From contig NZ_CP194902.1 of assembly GCF_051027545.1 (NCBI RefSeq), positions 1,550,001 through 1,614,000 of the forward strand: a stretch of 64,000 nucleotides of DNA, written 5' to 3'. The DNA comes from Methylocaldum sp002005105. GTDB taxonomy: Bacteria; Pseudomonadota; Gammaproteobacteria; Methylococcales; Methylococcaceae. Both the position numbers and the translations under genes were made by a program. Positions 25,521-34,547 of this stretch are shown here, in pieces (the stretch's first letter is position 1; each line of letters starts with the position of its first letter). The notes beneath the pieces were generated by a model. The model searched no databases. It had not been told where the DNA came from and saw nothing but the letters and a program-made list of their open reading frames with translations.

Positions 25521-27305
25521 ATGACCCGCAACACGGAACGAAAACCCCTGGTTCTCATGGTGGACGACAATCCGGTGAACCTCGCCGAGTTGTACGATTT
25601 GCTGACGGAGGCGCAATACGAGGTATCGATCGCGGAAAGCGGGGCCGGCGCCATCCTCCAGGCCGAGCGCCTGGTTCCCGATCTCGTCCTGCTCGACGTG
25701 CTCATGCCGGGCATGAGCGGATTCGCCGTCTGCGCCAAGCTCAAGGAATCTCCGAAGACGGAATCCATCCCGGTACTCTTCATGACCGCTCTCGACGATA
25801 CCGCCGACAAGCTGCAAGGCTTGCGGCTCGGAGCCGTCGATTACATCACCAAGCCCTTTCAGCACGAGGAGGTCCTGGCGCGGGTCGATACCCATTTGAC
25901 GCTGGCGCGGCTCCGAAGCGAGCTGCAGGCCAGCCGGGAACGGCTTTCCCGGATCGTGACCTATGCGCTCGACGCCATCATCACGGTGGATGCGGAAGGC
26001 CGGATCGTCCTTTTCAATGCTGCGGCCGAAAAACTGTTGAAATGCCGGGAGAGCGAAGCGGTGGGGGGAGTCCTGGAGCGGTTCCTGACGCCCGCGCTCA
26101 AGGAGCATCTCGGCCACTGCATGGACCACTCGTCGGACCAGGCGATCTGGCTGCCGGAAGGCGTCGGCATTCTGCGGGGCGACGGCGCGGAGGTGCCGAT
26201 CGAAGGTTCGATATCGCGGGTGGAAGCCGGCGACGAAAAGCTTTTTACCGTGATTCTGCGCGACTCCGGCGAGCGGCAGCGGCGCATGCAAGCGGAGGCG
26301 GAATGCCGGCAGCTCAAGGGCATCAAGCTTTACCTGGAAGAAGAAATCAAGGCCGCCCACAATCTGGACGAACTGATCGGCGGGTCGGCGGCGCTGAAGC
26401 AGGTTGTGACGCTCATCAACCAGGTGGCCGAGACCGATTCCACGGTGCTGGTCACCGGCGAAACCGGCACCGGCAAGGAGCTCATCGCCCGTGCGATCCA
26501 CAATCTCAGCAGCCGCAAAGCCAATGTGCTGGTCAAACTGAACTGTGCGGCCATTCCGGCCAATCTTGCGGAGAGCGAGTTGTTCGGCCATGAGAAAGGG
26601 GCCTTTACAGGAGCCCTGTCGCGCAAGCAGGGGCGCTTCGAACTGGCCGACGGGGGCACCCTGTTCCTGGACGAAATCGGGGAATTGCCCCTGGATCTTC
26701 AGGCCAAGCTGCTGCGGGTATTGCAGGAGGGCGAATTCGAGCGGGTGGGCGGCACCCAGACGATCAAGGTCAACGTCCGCGTCATCGCTGCCACCAACCG
26801 CGATCTCGGCCGGATGTCCCGCGAGAACCAGTTTCGGGCGGATCTTTATTACCGGCTCAACGTGTTTCCCATCCATCTGCCCCCGCTTCGGGAAAGGGCG
26901 GACGATATTCCCTTGCTGGTCCGGCATTTCGTCCAAAAGTACGCCACCCTGCTCGGCAAGCGGATCGAGACCGTGGCGCAGCCGATACTGTCGGCGCTTT
27001 GCGCCTATCCCTGGCCCGGCAATATCCGCGAGCTGCAGCACGTGATCGAAAGAGCCGTGATTCTGTCCGAAGGCGGCGAACTGGCGCCCATCGACTGTAT
27101 TCAGCGTCCCGCCGCGGAAACGCGGAACGGTGGCTTCGCCACCCTGGAAGAAGTGGAACGGGCGCATATCCTCAAGGTGCTGGAGGCCACAAGCTGGCGG
27201 ATCAGCGGCGAAAAGGGCGCGGCCGTGATCCTGGGTATGCCTTCGACCACCCTCCGTTCCCGCATGGAACGGCTCGGCATCACGCGGCACTCGACCACGG
27301 CCTGA
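25521..27305 (+). CDS. Sigma-54-dependent response regulator (REC-PAS-AAA-HTH)
   Basis: Transcription activator of 594 aa. Receiver (8-125) with Asp in LLDVLMPGM; PAS (about 130-245); AAA+ domain (284-513) with Walker A GETGTGKE, GAFTGA loop for sigma-54 contact, and Walker B LFLDEIGE; Fis-type HTH at the end (EKGAAVILGMPSTTLRSRM). The ATG at 25521 is preferred; a TTG 15 bases upstream is also in frame. It lies 49 bp after the hybrid kinase and is likely its output. The stop codon is the first base triplet of a 102-bp tandem repeat unit. Confidence 0.94.
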   Translation: MTRNTERKPLVLMVDDNPVNLAELYDLLTEAQYEVSIAESGAGAILQAERLVPDLVLLDVLMPGMSGFAVCAKLKESPKTESIPVLFMTALDDTADKLQGLRLGAVDYITKPFQHEEVLARVDTHLTLARLRSELQASRERLSRIVTYALDAIITVDAEGRIVLFNAAAEKLLKCRESEAVGGVLERFLTPALKEHLGHCMDHSSDQAIWLPEGVGILRGDGAEVPIEGSISRVEAGDEKLFTVILRDSGERQRRMQAEAECRQLKGIKLYLEEEIKAAHNLDELIGGSAALKQVVTLINQVAETDSTVLVTGETGTGKELIARAIHNLSSRKANVLVKLNCAAIPANLAESELFGHEKGAFTGALSRKQGRFELADGGTLFLDEIGELPLDLQAKLLRVLQEGEFERVGGTQTIKVNVRVIAATNRDLGRMSRENQFRADLYYRLNVFPIHLPPLRERADDIPLLVRHFVQKYATLLGKRIETVAQPILSALCAYPWPGNIRELQHVIERAVILSEGGELAPIDCIQRPAAETRNGGFATLEEVERAHILKVLEATSWRISGEKGAAVILGMPSTTLRSRMERLGITRHSTTA

Positions 27306-27501
27306 TGCAGGCCAAAATCATTGTGGTCGTAGGTCGGCAATCCTTTGCCGACACGTTGGCTTGGTAAGAACCTTTGTCGGGAAGGGATTCCCGACCTACA
27401 ACACTGATGCAGGCCAAAATCATTGTGGTCGTAGGTCGGCAATGCTTTGCCGACACGTTGGCTTGGTAAGGGCCTTTGTCGGGAAGGGATTCCCGACCTA
27501 C
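27303..27501. repeat. Tandem duplication (102-bp period) of a REP pair
   Basis: Unit 1 (27303-27404) and unit 2 (27405-27501) share TGATGCAGGCCAAAATC, then GTAGGTCGGCAA...TTGCCGAC, a spacer, and a reversed partner GTCGGGAAGGGATTCCCGACCTAC. They differ at only a few positions. Unit 1 includes the TGA stop of the preceding gene, so the duplicated segment extends into the coding end. Confidence 0.85.
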
Positions 27502-27563
27502 TCGCTTAGTGTGGGAGCGGGCCGTAAACCAATCCGGCAGCAGCTCTAAGAGCATTGCCTCAC

Positions 27564-28748
27564 TCACTCCCTCCTCATCCTTTCGCCGGAAGCATGGAGC
27601 GGCTCCGCCGAATCGCCGTCGAACAGCCAGCATTGATTCCGGCCCGCCCGCTTGGCGAGGTAAAGCGCTTGATCGGCCTGCCGCAGCAGACCGTCGTCGT
27701 CATCCCCCGCTCCGGCGAACAGGGTCACCCCGATGCTCGCGGAAATTGGAACGACATCGTCGACAACGGGGAAAGGCTTCGCCAGCGCGGCGAAGATGCG
27801 GGCCACGGTTTCGCGGCAATCCGCCGGGCCGCCGATGTCGTTCAGCAGCAGGGCGAATTCATCGCCGCCCAGCCGGGCCACGGTATCGCCTTCGCGCAGT
27901 TCCTCGCGGAGCCGCCTTGCGACTTCCACCAGCAGTCGATCGCCGGTTTCGTGCCCGAAGGTGTCGTTGATGAGCTTGAAGTCGTCGAGATCGAGATAGC
28001 AAACAGCGAGCTGGCGCTTGGAGCGCCGGGTTCTGCTCATGCGAAGCCTGTCCGCGAACAGGGCGCGATTGGGCAATTGGGTCAGATAATCGTAATAAGC
28101 CAGGCGTTCCAGGTTCTGCCGGCGTTCCACCTCCTGCGTGATGTCCGAGACCGTGACCAGGAAGCGCAGCAGGCCGCCCTGCGGGTTCCGCAAGGCTCGC
28201 ACCGAGGTGTCGGTATAAACGAGCTGTCCATTGCGGTGGACGAACCGTTTCTTGAAGCGGACGGCGTCGATTTCCCCGTTCCAGAGACGTTCGAAATGCG
28301 CGAAGTCATCGCCTAAGTCATCGATATGGGTGATTTCCACCCAGCTTGTGCCGTTCAGCATTGCCTCGGAGTAGCCGAGCATTTCGCAGAACGCCCGATT
28401 GACCTTCACCCATCCTTGGGCAGGACTGAGAATCACCATTCCGGGCAAGCCGAATTCGAAGAAGCTTTCGTACTCGTTCCTGCAATGTGCGTGCGCGAAT
28501 CCCGCGGTCTTCCGGAGGCGAGCACGCGTTTCAAGCTCGTCCGCCGTTCCGGCCGGATTCCGGGATGGTCCATCGGGAACTCCGCGAGTCGGCTCGTGCT
28601 CCATAGATCCGGCAGGTCTCCGCAACGGTTCCTCGATCCCCAAGACCGGTTCGGAACGGGAAGCGAAAGCGGGTTGGGCCGGTTTGCTTGCGATGAACCC
28701 GAAGGCCTCGACCACCGCCGGATCGCCAAGATATCGACATTCGATCAT
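27564..28748 (-). CDS. PAS-GGDEF diguanylate cyclase
   Basis: Predicted to make cyclic di-GMP from two GTP. The start at 28748 (AAAGGAA upstream) gives 394 aa. A PAS domain occupies about 100-225 (FGLPGMVILSPAQG to VSDITQE); the GGDEF domain follows (DYLTQLPNRALFADRL) with intact signature RLGGDEFALLL near residue 305 and DADQALYLAKRAGRNQ at the end. No EAL domain, membrane helix or RxxD inhibitory site was noticed. Convergent with the sigma-54 activator. Confidence 0.93.
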   Translation of the reverse strand: MIECRYLGDPAVVEAFGFIASKPAQPAFASRSEPVLGIEEPLRRPAGSMEHEPTRGVPDGPSRNPAGTADELETRARLRKTAGFAHAHCRNEYESFFEFGLPGMVILSPAQGWVKVNRAFCEMLGYSEAMLNGTSWVEITHIDDLGDDFAHFERLWNGEIDAVRFKKRFVHRNGQLVYTDTSVRALRNPQGGLLRFLVTVSDITQEVERRQNLERLAYYDYLTQLPNRALFADRLRMSRTRRSKRQLAVCYLDLDDFKLINDTFGHETGDRLLVEVARRLREELREGDTVARLGGDEFALLLNDIGGPADCRETVARIFAALAKPFPVVDDVVPISASIGVTLFAGAGDDDDGLLRQADQALYLAKRAGRNQCWLFDGDSAEPLHASGERMRRE

Positions 28749-28792
28749 TTCTTTTTCCTTTCTGCTCGGTAGGGCGGAGCGGCGTCGGTTGA

Positions 28793-29779
28793 TCAGGGCT
28801 TTGCGCCGTCGAACGAAATCCCCTCGACATAAAGCCCGGCCTTGAACGTCGGGCGCGAGTCGCCGCCCGACCCGCCAAGACCGTAATCGAGGGAATAGAT
28901 GCCGAGATGGTCGAGACCGATGGTCAGAAGGGGAGTTCTCAGGTCCGGAGCGAGCAAGGTGATGCTTCCTTTGCGTTCCTTCGCATCGGACGAGTTGCCG
29001 CTCAGGACGAAGTCCTGGTGCCACTCGATCAGTCCGCCCGAAGCCGCTTCCGGCATGGCAACGCTCAGGTTCGACACTTCCCGGCCGGCAAAATCGTACT
29101 CATACTCGCGAAACTCGCCTCTCTCCTGGAGCTTTCTCTTGACGGTCAAAGCACCGACGCCGATGGCTCTGGACATATCCAGCCCATCGATTTCCAACCG
29201 GAAGTTGGACTTCAGCATTCTTGACTGATTGACGGCGCGCTCCAGTCCCGCATAGCGCGCTCCGCCTTTTTGCCATTTGACATACGAGGGTCGTAGCTTG
29301 AGCGTGAGTTGCAGCTTCTCCCGCGAGGTCTTGTCCAGCGCCGGAATGCTTATCTCCGAAATCACGGCATTGAATAAGGTGGCTCGCCGCATTTCGTTTC
29401 CGTGGAGATCGAGGATGACGATCCCCGCATGAGCGGCATAGAAGTTCGAATGCAGACTGGCCTGGACCCAGTTGAGCAACTCGCCTTCCGGAGCCACGTC
29501 CAGCTTTACCGTCCAATCCTTGTACCGGGTTTCTCCCAGGACTTTGTTCGGAAACTGAGCCGGCCCGGCGGGTTGCGAGATGACCTGTCCGCTGGCTTCG
29601 CTCCCTTCGAACGAAGAGAGATAAGCGACTGGCTTGCCGTTCAATTCGAAGACATAGATGCCTGGCGAGTAAGATGCCGCCGCCGTGGCCCGCAGCGGAG
29701 AGAACAGTGCCGCCAGCATGCCCAGTAGGCTAAGGGCGTGCATAAAGAATGCGCGTTGCGTTTGAATGTTCATTGTCAT
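28793..29779 (-). CDS. Exported protein of unknown function, possible tail-tube-like domains
   Basis: 328 aa with a clear signal peptide (HALSLLGMLAALFSPLRATAAA). Two similar-looking halves may each hold a beta-barrel: SYSPGIYVFELNGKPVAYLS...KVLGETRYKDWTVKLDV...LLNWVQASL, then SRAIGVGALTVKRKLQERGEF...LIEWHQDFVLSG. The pattern of a conserved R-Y-K-D strand, L-NW helix and IVILDLHGNEMRRATLFNA resembles phage T4 gp19-type tail-tube proteins, but with a secretion signal. That link is by eye and weak. It ends 45 bp before the GGDEF gene on the same strand, so co-transcription is possible. Confidence 0.6.
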   Translation of the reverse strand: MTMNIQTQRAFFMHALSLLGMLAALFSPLRATAAASYSPGIYVFELNGKPVAYLSSFEGSEASGQVISQPAGPAQFPNKVLGETRYKDWTVKLDVAPEGELLNWVQASLHSNFYAAHAGIVILDLHGNEMRRATLFNAVISEISIPALDKTSREKLQLTLKLRPSYVKWQKGGARYAGLERAVNQSRMLKSNFRLEIDGLDMSRAIGVGALTVKRKLQERGEFREYEYDFAGREVSNLSVAMPEAASGGLIEWHQDFVLSGNSSDAKERKGSITLLAPDLRTPLLTIGLDHLGIYSLDYGLGGSGGDSRPTFKAGLYVEGISFDGAKP

Positions 29780-30168
29780 TGTCCCTTTTCGGTGTTTATG
29801 AACTGCTAGTCCGCTTAACGACAGACACCTCTCGGTGGGACGACCGTCTCCACGTTCTGACGTTTTGGTCTGCCCCTCGAACTGGCGTGTCGATGCGCGG
29901 TCGGCAGACTAGGCGCAAGAGCGATGCCAATAAGGTCTGCGTGTGCAAGTAATTGAAATGGATGACGTTTCAGTTCGGGTCCGGCAGGAGTTCGTCGACG
30001 TGTTTTACGAAATGTCGTCAATGCACGCTATCTCGTAAGTTCGTCCGGGCCTTCTCGATCCGGTATGTACGGTCAGGCTTGGAAGGCTTTTGCTCGGACG
30101 AAGATTCCGCGTATTCTGGAAAACGTGATTTCAACCAAACCGGGCTGGAGGCCGAACAGCTCCCATCC
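29780..30168. other. Divergent intergenic region, no gene seen
   Basis: About 390 bp between the divergent exported-protein gene and the broken sigma-54 regulator. Part stays open in the regulator frame from a TTG at 29953, but its Cys/Ser/Arg-rich composition is not protein-like. Promoters for both sides are expected here; no specific site was identified. Confidence 0.45.
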
Positions 30169-32141
30169 ATGTCCAGAACCTCTACCGACCTGCATATCGA
30201 TCAACTCCTCAGGATCATCGCGGAAGGTACCGCCGCGGTCACCGGCGACGATTTCATGCGCTCGCTGGTGCGCCATCTGGCCGAGGCCCTGGACGTCAAG
30301 TACGCGTTCGTGGCCGAGTTTACGGAGGTGAAAACCCGCGTCGGGACGCTCGCTTTCTGGGCCGACGGCGAGTTTCTCGAAAACTTCGAATACGATCTGC
30401 CGGGCACGCCCTGCGAAGCGGTCTTGGCCGGAGAAATGCGCCTTTACAAGGCGGGCGTCCAGGATCTTTTTCCGTCTCACCGGGAGGAACTGGCCGCCAT
30501 CGGCGCCGAGAGTTATCTCGCGATTCCGCTCGCGGACAGGGCGGGCGAGGTGATGGGCCATCTGGCCCTGATCGACGTCAAACCCATGAGCGGAGACCCG
30601 TCCGAGCTTTCCGTGTTAAGAATCTTCGCCGCACGGGCCGGGGCGGAGCTGGAGCGCATGCGGGCGGAAGAACTGCTCAGGCGCAGCGAGGAGCGGCTGG
30701 GTTCCATCCTGGCCTCGGCCATGGACGCCATCGTCACCATCGATGAGAGCCGCCGCATCACTTTGTTCAACAACGCCGCCGAGCGGATTTTCGGATGCTC
30801 GAAGAGCTGGGCGCAGGGCCAGCCGTTCGACCGTTTCCTGTCCAAGGGTTTCCGGAACCTCCTGGAACGCCATCTTCGGGAGAGCACGGGAGAGAGCGCG
30901 AAACCGCAACCGGTGTGGGCGCCGGAGGGATTGACCGCGTTGCGCGCCAATCGGGAGGAGTTTCCCATTGAGGCCACCCTGTCCCCCCTGGAACTGGGCG
31001 GCAAGCGGTACTACACCTTCATACTTCGGGACGTCGACGAGCGCCGGAAGATCGAAGCGGAACTCCATCGCCTGCAAACCGAAAACGTTTTTCTGCAAGA
31101 AGAAATCAGCGCGCCGTACCGCTTCGAGGAAATGATCGGCGGATCGCCGGCGATGCGCAGCCTGTTTTCCGATGTCGAACAGGTGGCCGGCACCGATTCC
31201 ACGGTGCTCATCATAGGCGAAACCGGCACCGGCAAGGAGCGGATCGCCCATGCGTGTGATCGTCCGCACGCGCTGCATGTCGGATTGCAGGCGAAACCGG
31301 CACCGGCAAGGAGCGGATCGCCCATGCCATCCACAATCTCAGCCCGCGCAAGGACCGGCTTCTGGTCAAGCTCAATTGCGCCGCGTTGCCCGCCGAATTG
31401 ATCGAAAGCGAGCTGTTCGGCCACGAGAAAGGCGCGTTCACCGGCGCGACCGCGCAGCGCAAGGGGCGGTTCGAAATGGCCGACCGGGGCACGCTGTTCC
31501 TGGACGAGGTTGGCGAGCTGAGTCTGCCGGCCCAGGCCAAATTGCTTCGGGTGCTTCAGGAACGGGAGTTCGAGCGGGTCGGCGGCGGACAGACGATCCG
31601 GGTCGACGTCCGGGTCATCGCCGCCACCAACCGCAATCTGGCGGACGCGGTCAAAGCCGGCGAATTCCGCGTCGACCTTTACTACCGGCTGGACGTGTTT
31701 CCCCTGCGGGTACCGCCGCTCCGGGAGCGGAGCGAGGACATTGCGGTCCTCGCCGATCATTTCCTCCGCCAATTCGCCCGCAAGCTCGGCAAGCCTCTTG
31801 CCGGCATCGCACCGGAATCGTTGCGGACGCTGGAACGCTATACCTGGCCCGGCAACGTCCGGGAACTGCAAAACATCATCGAGCGGGCAGCCGTGCTCGC
31901 GAAAACGCCGCTGGTCGACATCGACCTCAAGCTGGACGATTCCTCTCCAGACCCGCCGCAGACGGAAGCTTCGGAACTGCTGCTGGAGGCCGTCGAGCGC
32001 GGCCACCTGCTGAAGGTCCTGGAGGAGTCACGCTGGATCATCGAAGGCAGGACCGGCGCCGCCGCGAAATTGGGCCTTACGCCCAGCACGCTCCGTTATC
32101 GGATGCAAAAGCTGGGGATAAGGCGGCCGAAGCAGGTTTGA
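30169..32141 (+). pseudogene. GAF-PAS sigma-54 activator gene broken by a 74-bp insertion
   Basis: From ATG 30169 the frame encodes a GAF domain (about 10-165), PAS (about 175-300) and the start of an AAA+ domain with Walker A GETGTGKE. At 31215-31288 a 74-bp segment shifts the frame, so this reading ends at 31401 with nonsense. The correct continuation is in the other frame up to 32141: GAFTGA loop, LFLDEVGEL Walker B, PGNVRELQ, and a Fis-type HTH (AAAKLGLTPSTLRYRMQ). Removing the 74 bp gives KERIAHAIHNLSPRKDRLL and a protein of about 632 aa. It is a paralogue of the intact regulator at 25,521. The start is uncertain because no good Shine-Dalgarno is visible. Confidence 0.92.
31215..31327. 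repeat. 39-bp direct repeat flanking the frame-disrupting segment
   Basis: The same 39 bp beginning AGGCGAAACCGGCACCGG occurs at 31215-31253 and 31289-31327, separated by 35 bp without relation to the gene. The repeated part encodes the Walker A region. The 74-bp offset is not a multiple of three and destroys the reading frame. Confidence 0.95.
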
Positions 32142-32156
32142 GCGGGGGGTACGGAA

Positions 32157-32258
32157 GGCGGGTTACGCTGCGCTAACCCGTCCTTGTGGCTTTCCTGAAC
32201 ATAAGTAAACATAAAGTTTTGTAGGGCGGGTTAGCGTACTCGCGTAACCCGCCTTCCG
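32157..32258. repeat. REP-like inverted pair (GGCGGGTTA family) downstream of the RAYT gene
   Basis: A first hairpin GGCGGGTTACGCTGCGCTAACCCG at about 32157-32181 and a second, GTAG + GGCGGGTTAGCG...CGCGTAACCCGCC, at 32221-32253. Together with the copy at 32833-32862 they bracket the RAYT gene. Confidence 0.85.
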
Positions 32259-32269
32259 AGACTCGATCC

Positions 32270-32797
32270 TTATTCCAAATCCCAAGCCCGAATGTCGACC
32301 GGCGCCGCCCATTCCAAGGAATACTGCCCCAACCGAACGAATCGGTGAAAGCTCGAATGCGGCCAATCGGCGGCGCGCGGTACCCAGCCGTGCTTGACCG
32401 GGTTGTAATGGATGTAGTCGAGATGGGCGTCGAAATCGCTTTGATCCCGAATGGCATGTTCCCAAAACCGCCGCTGCCAGACGCCGCGTTCGCGTTTCAT
32501 CTCCCTTCGGGTCGATAGCCGTTCCCCCGGCGCTATGGCGCGCGCGAAAGCCGATTTGATCAAGCGCCAGCGAGTCGAAAAATCCACATCGTCCGGCGGC
32601 AAGGTCCAAAGGCAATGTAAATGATCGGGGAGTATGACGATGGCCTCGATCCGGAACGGGCGTTGAGTTCGCACGGTGCGAAAGGCTTCGCGTAACGCGT
32701 CGATGTTGTCGGTCAGCAAGCGACGGCGACGTTCCAGCAGCGCTACGGTAAAGAAGTATGAACCGCCGGGGACATAAGCACGAATGTAGTTGGGCAT
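32270..32797 (-). CDS. REP-associated tyrosine transposase (RAYT, Y1_Tnp/IS200-like)
   Basis: Single-strand DNA transposase of the HUH class, 175 aa. The metal-binding pair His59/His61 is in LPDHLHCLW, and the catalytic Tyr is in YIHYNPVKHG (Tyr128 or Tyr131; in this family the first is the usual nucleophile). FFTVALLERRRRLL and WQRRFWEHAIRD are characteristic of TnpA-REP proteins. In known systems a RAYT binds and nicks REP hairpins marked by a GTAG or GGAG tetranucleotide. Here GTAG-marked GGCGGGTTA hairpins lie on both sides, within 12 bp and 35 bp of the gene, so they are the likely cognate substrate. Confidence 0.94.
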   Translation of the reverse strand: MPNYIRAYVPGGSYFFTVALLERRRRLLTDNIDALREAFRTVRTQRPFRIEAIVILPDHLHCLWTLPPDDVDFSTRWRLIKSAFARAIAPGERLSTRREMKRERGVWQRRFWEHAIRDQSDFDAHLDYIHYNPVKHGWVPRAADWPHSSFHRFVRLGQYSLEWAAPVDIRAWDLE

Positions 32798-32832
32798 AGG
32801 GAAAGCGTGGCCGATGTCTCGCTTTCTCCGAA

Positions 32833-32862
32833 GGCGGGTTACGCTCCGCTAACCCGTCCTAC
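32833..32862. repeat. REP-like hairpin (GGCGGGTTA family) upstream of the RAYT gene
   Basis: Single hairpin GGCGGGTTACGCTCCGCTAACCCG followed by TCCTAC, so the GTAG mark is on the minus strand. It lies 36 bp before the RAYT start codon. Confidence 0.85.
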
Positions 32863-33433
32863 AAAACTGGCCGAAGGGTGCCGGGCAGGACAGGCCAAGC
32901 CAGCATTGAATCCAGAGCACACGGATGTGACAGGCTTCTGCCGTCCATGGCTTCTGGACCCCGGCATTCCAATCGCAAACGGTGTCTTCGGGAAGGGCGT
33001 GGCCGGCGCTCCCGGCCAGGCCGTTTGCGATTGGAGCACCGAAGCCACCCTTCCTTGCCGGGGTGACGTCAGCCATCTTCACTAAATGGCATTGCCTTAC
33101 AACTTCCCTCCCACAAATACCCGCGGCCGCCCGCAACTATTAGTGGCCCCAATGCTCGCCAGTTTCTCGCCATTGCTCGCATGGCATCGATAACAGTTTG
33201 TTATTTAACCCTTTTTTGTCCTGAGCTATCGATGGCGCGAGGGTTGCTATAAAAACATGTCGCGAGTCGATGTCGCGCAGAAAGCACTTTTAAACCCTTT
33301 ATTAAGGATCATGAAAAATTCCGCATCTGTCGTTTCTTCCACTTTAGGTGCCATTATTCCGCTGAGCCGCGCCGCGACTGATGTTCCGTAACGCTGTCGA
33401 ATAGCTAGACGTTCGTTGATAGGGAGAAAAATC
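32863..33433. other. Intergenic region with an imperfect hairpin and promoter-like AT-rich part
   Basis: No credible gene. A long inverted repeat CCAATCGCAAACGG...CCGTTTGCGATTGG (about 32970-33033) encloses GC-rich sequence; TTTGCGATTGG recurs near 35,870. The last 250 bp are AT-rich and probably hold the promoter of the SDR gene. Confidence 0.5.
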
Positions 33434-34258
33434 ATGAATTCGACTGCGAACACGAAAAAGCGCCTGCTGGAAGGCCAGCGATCCATCGTCACCGGCGGCA
33501 ACACGGGCATCGGAGCGGCCATAGTCGAGGGTTTGGCCGAAGCCGGAGCCAGGGTGGTGGTGGATTATGTGACCGAACCGGACAAGGCCGAGGCACTGGT
33601 GCAACGCATCCGAGATAACGGCGGCGAAGCCGTCGCGGTCGAGGCCGACGTGAGCCGAGAGGAACAGGTGCGGGCCATGTTCGGCGCCGCTCTGGAAGCT
33701 TTCGGGGGTGTGGACATCCTGGTGAACAACGCCGGCTTGCAGAGGGACGCGCCCTTGACCGAAATGAGCCTGGACGACTGGGAAACGGTGATCCGCGTCA
33801 ACCTGACCGGGCAGTTTCTGTGCGCGAGGGAGGCGGCGCGAGAGTTTATCCGCCGGGGCGTGAATCCGGAGCTCTCGGTTTCGGCCGGCAAGATCATCTG
33901 CATGTCCTCGGTGCATGATGTGATTCCCTGGGCCGGCCACGTCAACTACGCGGCCTCCAAAGGGGGCGTCGCGATGCTGATGAAAACCCTGGCTCAGGAA
34001 CTGGCGGTCCACAAGATCCGGGTCAACGGTATTTCGCCGGGCGCCATCAAGACCTGCATCAACTACGACTCCTGGATGACTCCGGAACGGGAAGCCAGGC
34101 TGCTGGAGCTGATTCCCTACGGACGGGTCGGACACACCCGCGACATCGCCAAGGCGGCGGTCTGGCTGGCGTCCGACGAGTCGGACTATATTACCGGCGC
34201 CACCCTGTACGTGGACGGCGGCATGACGCTGTACCCCGGTTTCGAGGACGGAGGCTGA
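33434..34258 (+). CDS. SDR family oxidoreductase, glucose 1-dehydrogenase-like
   Basis: Classical SDR of 274 aa starting at ATG 33434 with GGGAG nine bases upstream. Cofactor motif TGGNTGIG, NNAG, catalytic Ser in MSSVHDV and YAASKGG; C-terminal GATLYVDGGMTLYPGF is typical of glucose 1-dehydrogenase/3-oxoacyl reductase-like SDRs. Substrate is not determinable. No operon partner is close. Confidence 0.92.
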   Translation: MNSTANTKKRLLEGQRSIVTGGNTGIGAAIVEGLAEAGARVVVDYVTEPDKAEALVQRIRDNGGEAVAVEADVSREEQVRAMFGAALEAFGGVDILVNNAGLQRDAPLTEMSLDDWETVIRVNLTGQFLCAREAAREFIRRGVNPELSVSAGKIICMSSVHDVIPWAGHVNYAASKGGVAMLMKTLAQELAVHKIRVNGISPGAIKTCINYDSWMTPEREARLLELIPYGRVGHTRDIAKAAVWLASDESDYITGATLYVDGGMTLYPGFEDGG

Positions 34259-34322
34259 CAGTTACATATGATGACTTTTGATGCGGCTTTCCCTGGAAAG
34301 CCCCCGAACGTAGCTCTGCTTT

Positions 34323-34395
34323 GGCGGGTTACGGCGCACGCGAAGCGTAGTGATCGGTGGTCAGCCGGTTCCGGTGTGCGCCTAACCCGCCCTAC
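34323..34395. repeat. REP-like imperfect pair (GGCGGGTTA family)
   Basis: GGCGGGTTACGGCGCACG opens and CCTAACCCGCCCTAC closes the 73-bp element; the middle (GCGTAGTGATCGGTGGTCAGCCGG) is diverged. Confidence 0.75.
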
Positions 34396-34435
34396 GAAAT
34401 CGCGGACCGAATCGGGAGGGGAAACATGAACCGTT

Positions 34436-34537
34436 ACGCGCGAGCTGGATTACGAGGTCAACGTCCGCTCTCATCAAATAATCCCGGAGCTCGAAAAACG
34501 CTTGGACGCGCTTTTTCAGGCCCATTCCGTTCAAGAG
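34436..34537 (+). pseudogene. Relic of the C-terminal end of a DUF1003 protein
   Basis: In the frame beginning at 34436 the sequence reads TRELDYEVNVRSHQIIPELE followed by KRLDALFQ, which matches the closing segment of DUF1003 membrane proteins (ELDYEVN...LHEKLD). A stop codon lies immediately upstream and the membrane part is absent, so only the tail remains. The segment between the REP pair and msrP may mark a deletion scar. Confidence 0.55.
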
Positions 34538-34547
34538 GTCAATCGCG

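Noticed and set aside
25287..27290. 667-aa open frame on the minus strand opposite the sigma-54 activator
   Set aside because: Antisense shadow of a gene with intact Walker A, GAFTGA and HTH motifs.
29953..30168. Upstream extension of the broken sigma-54 regulator from a TTG
   Set aside because: Composition is Cys/Ser/Arg-rich and unlike the GAF domain that follows; no ribosome-binding site.
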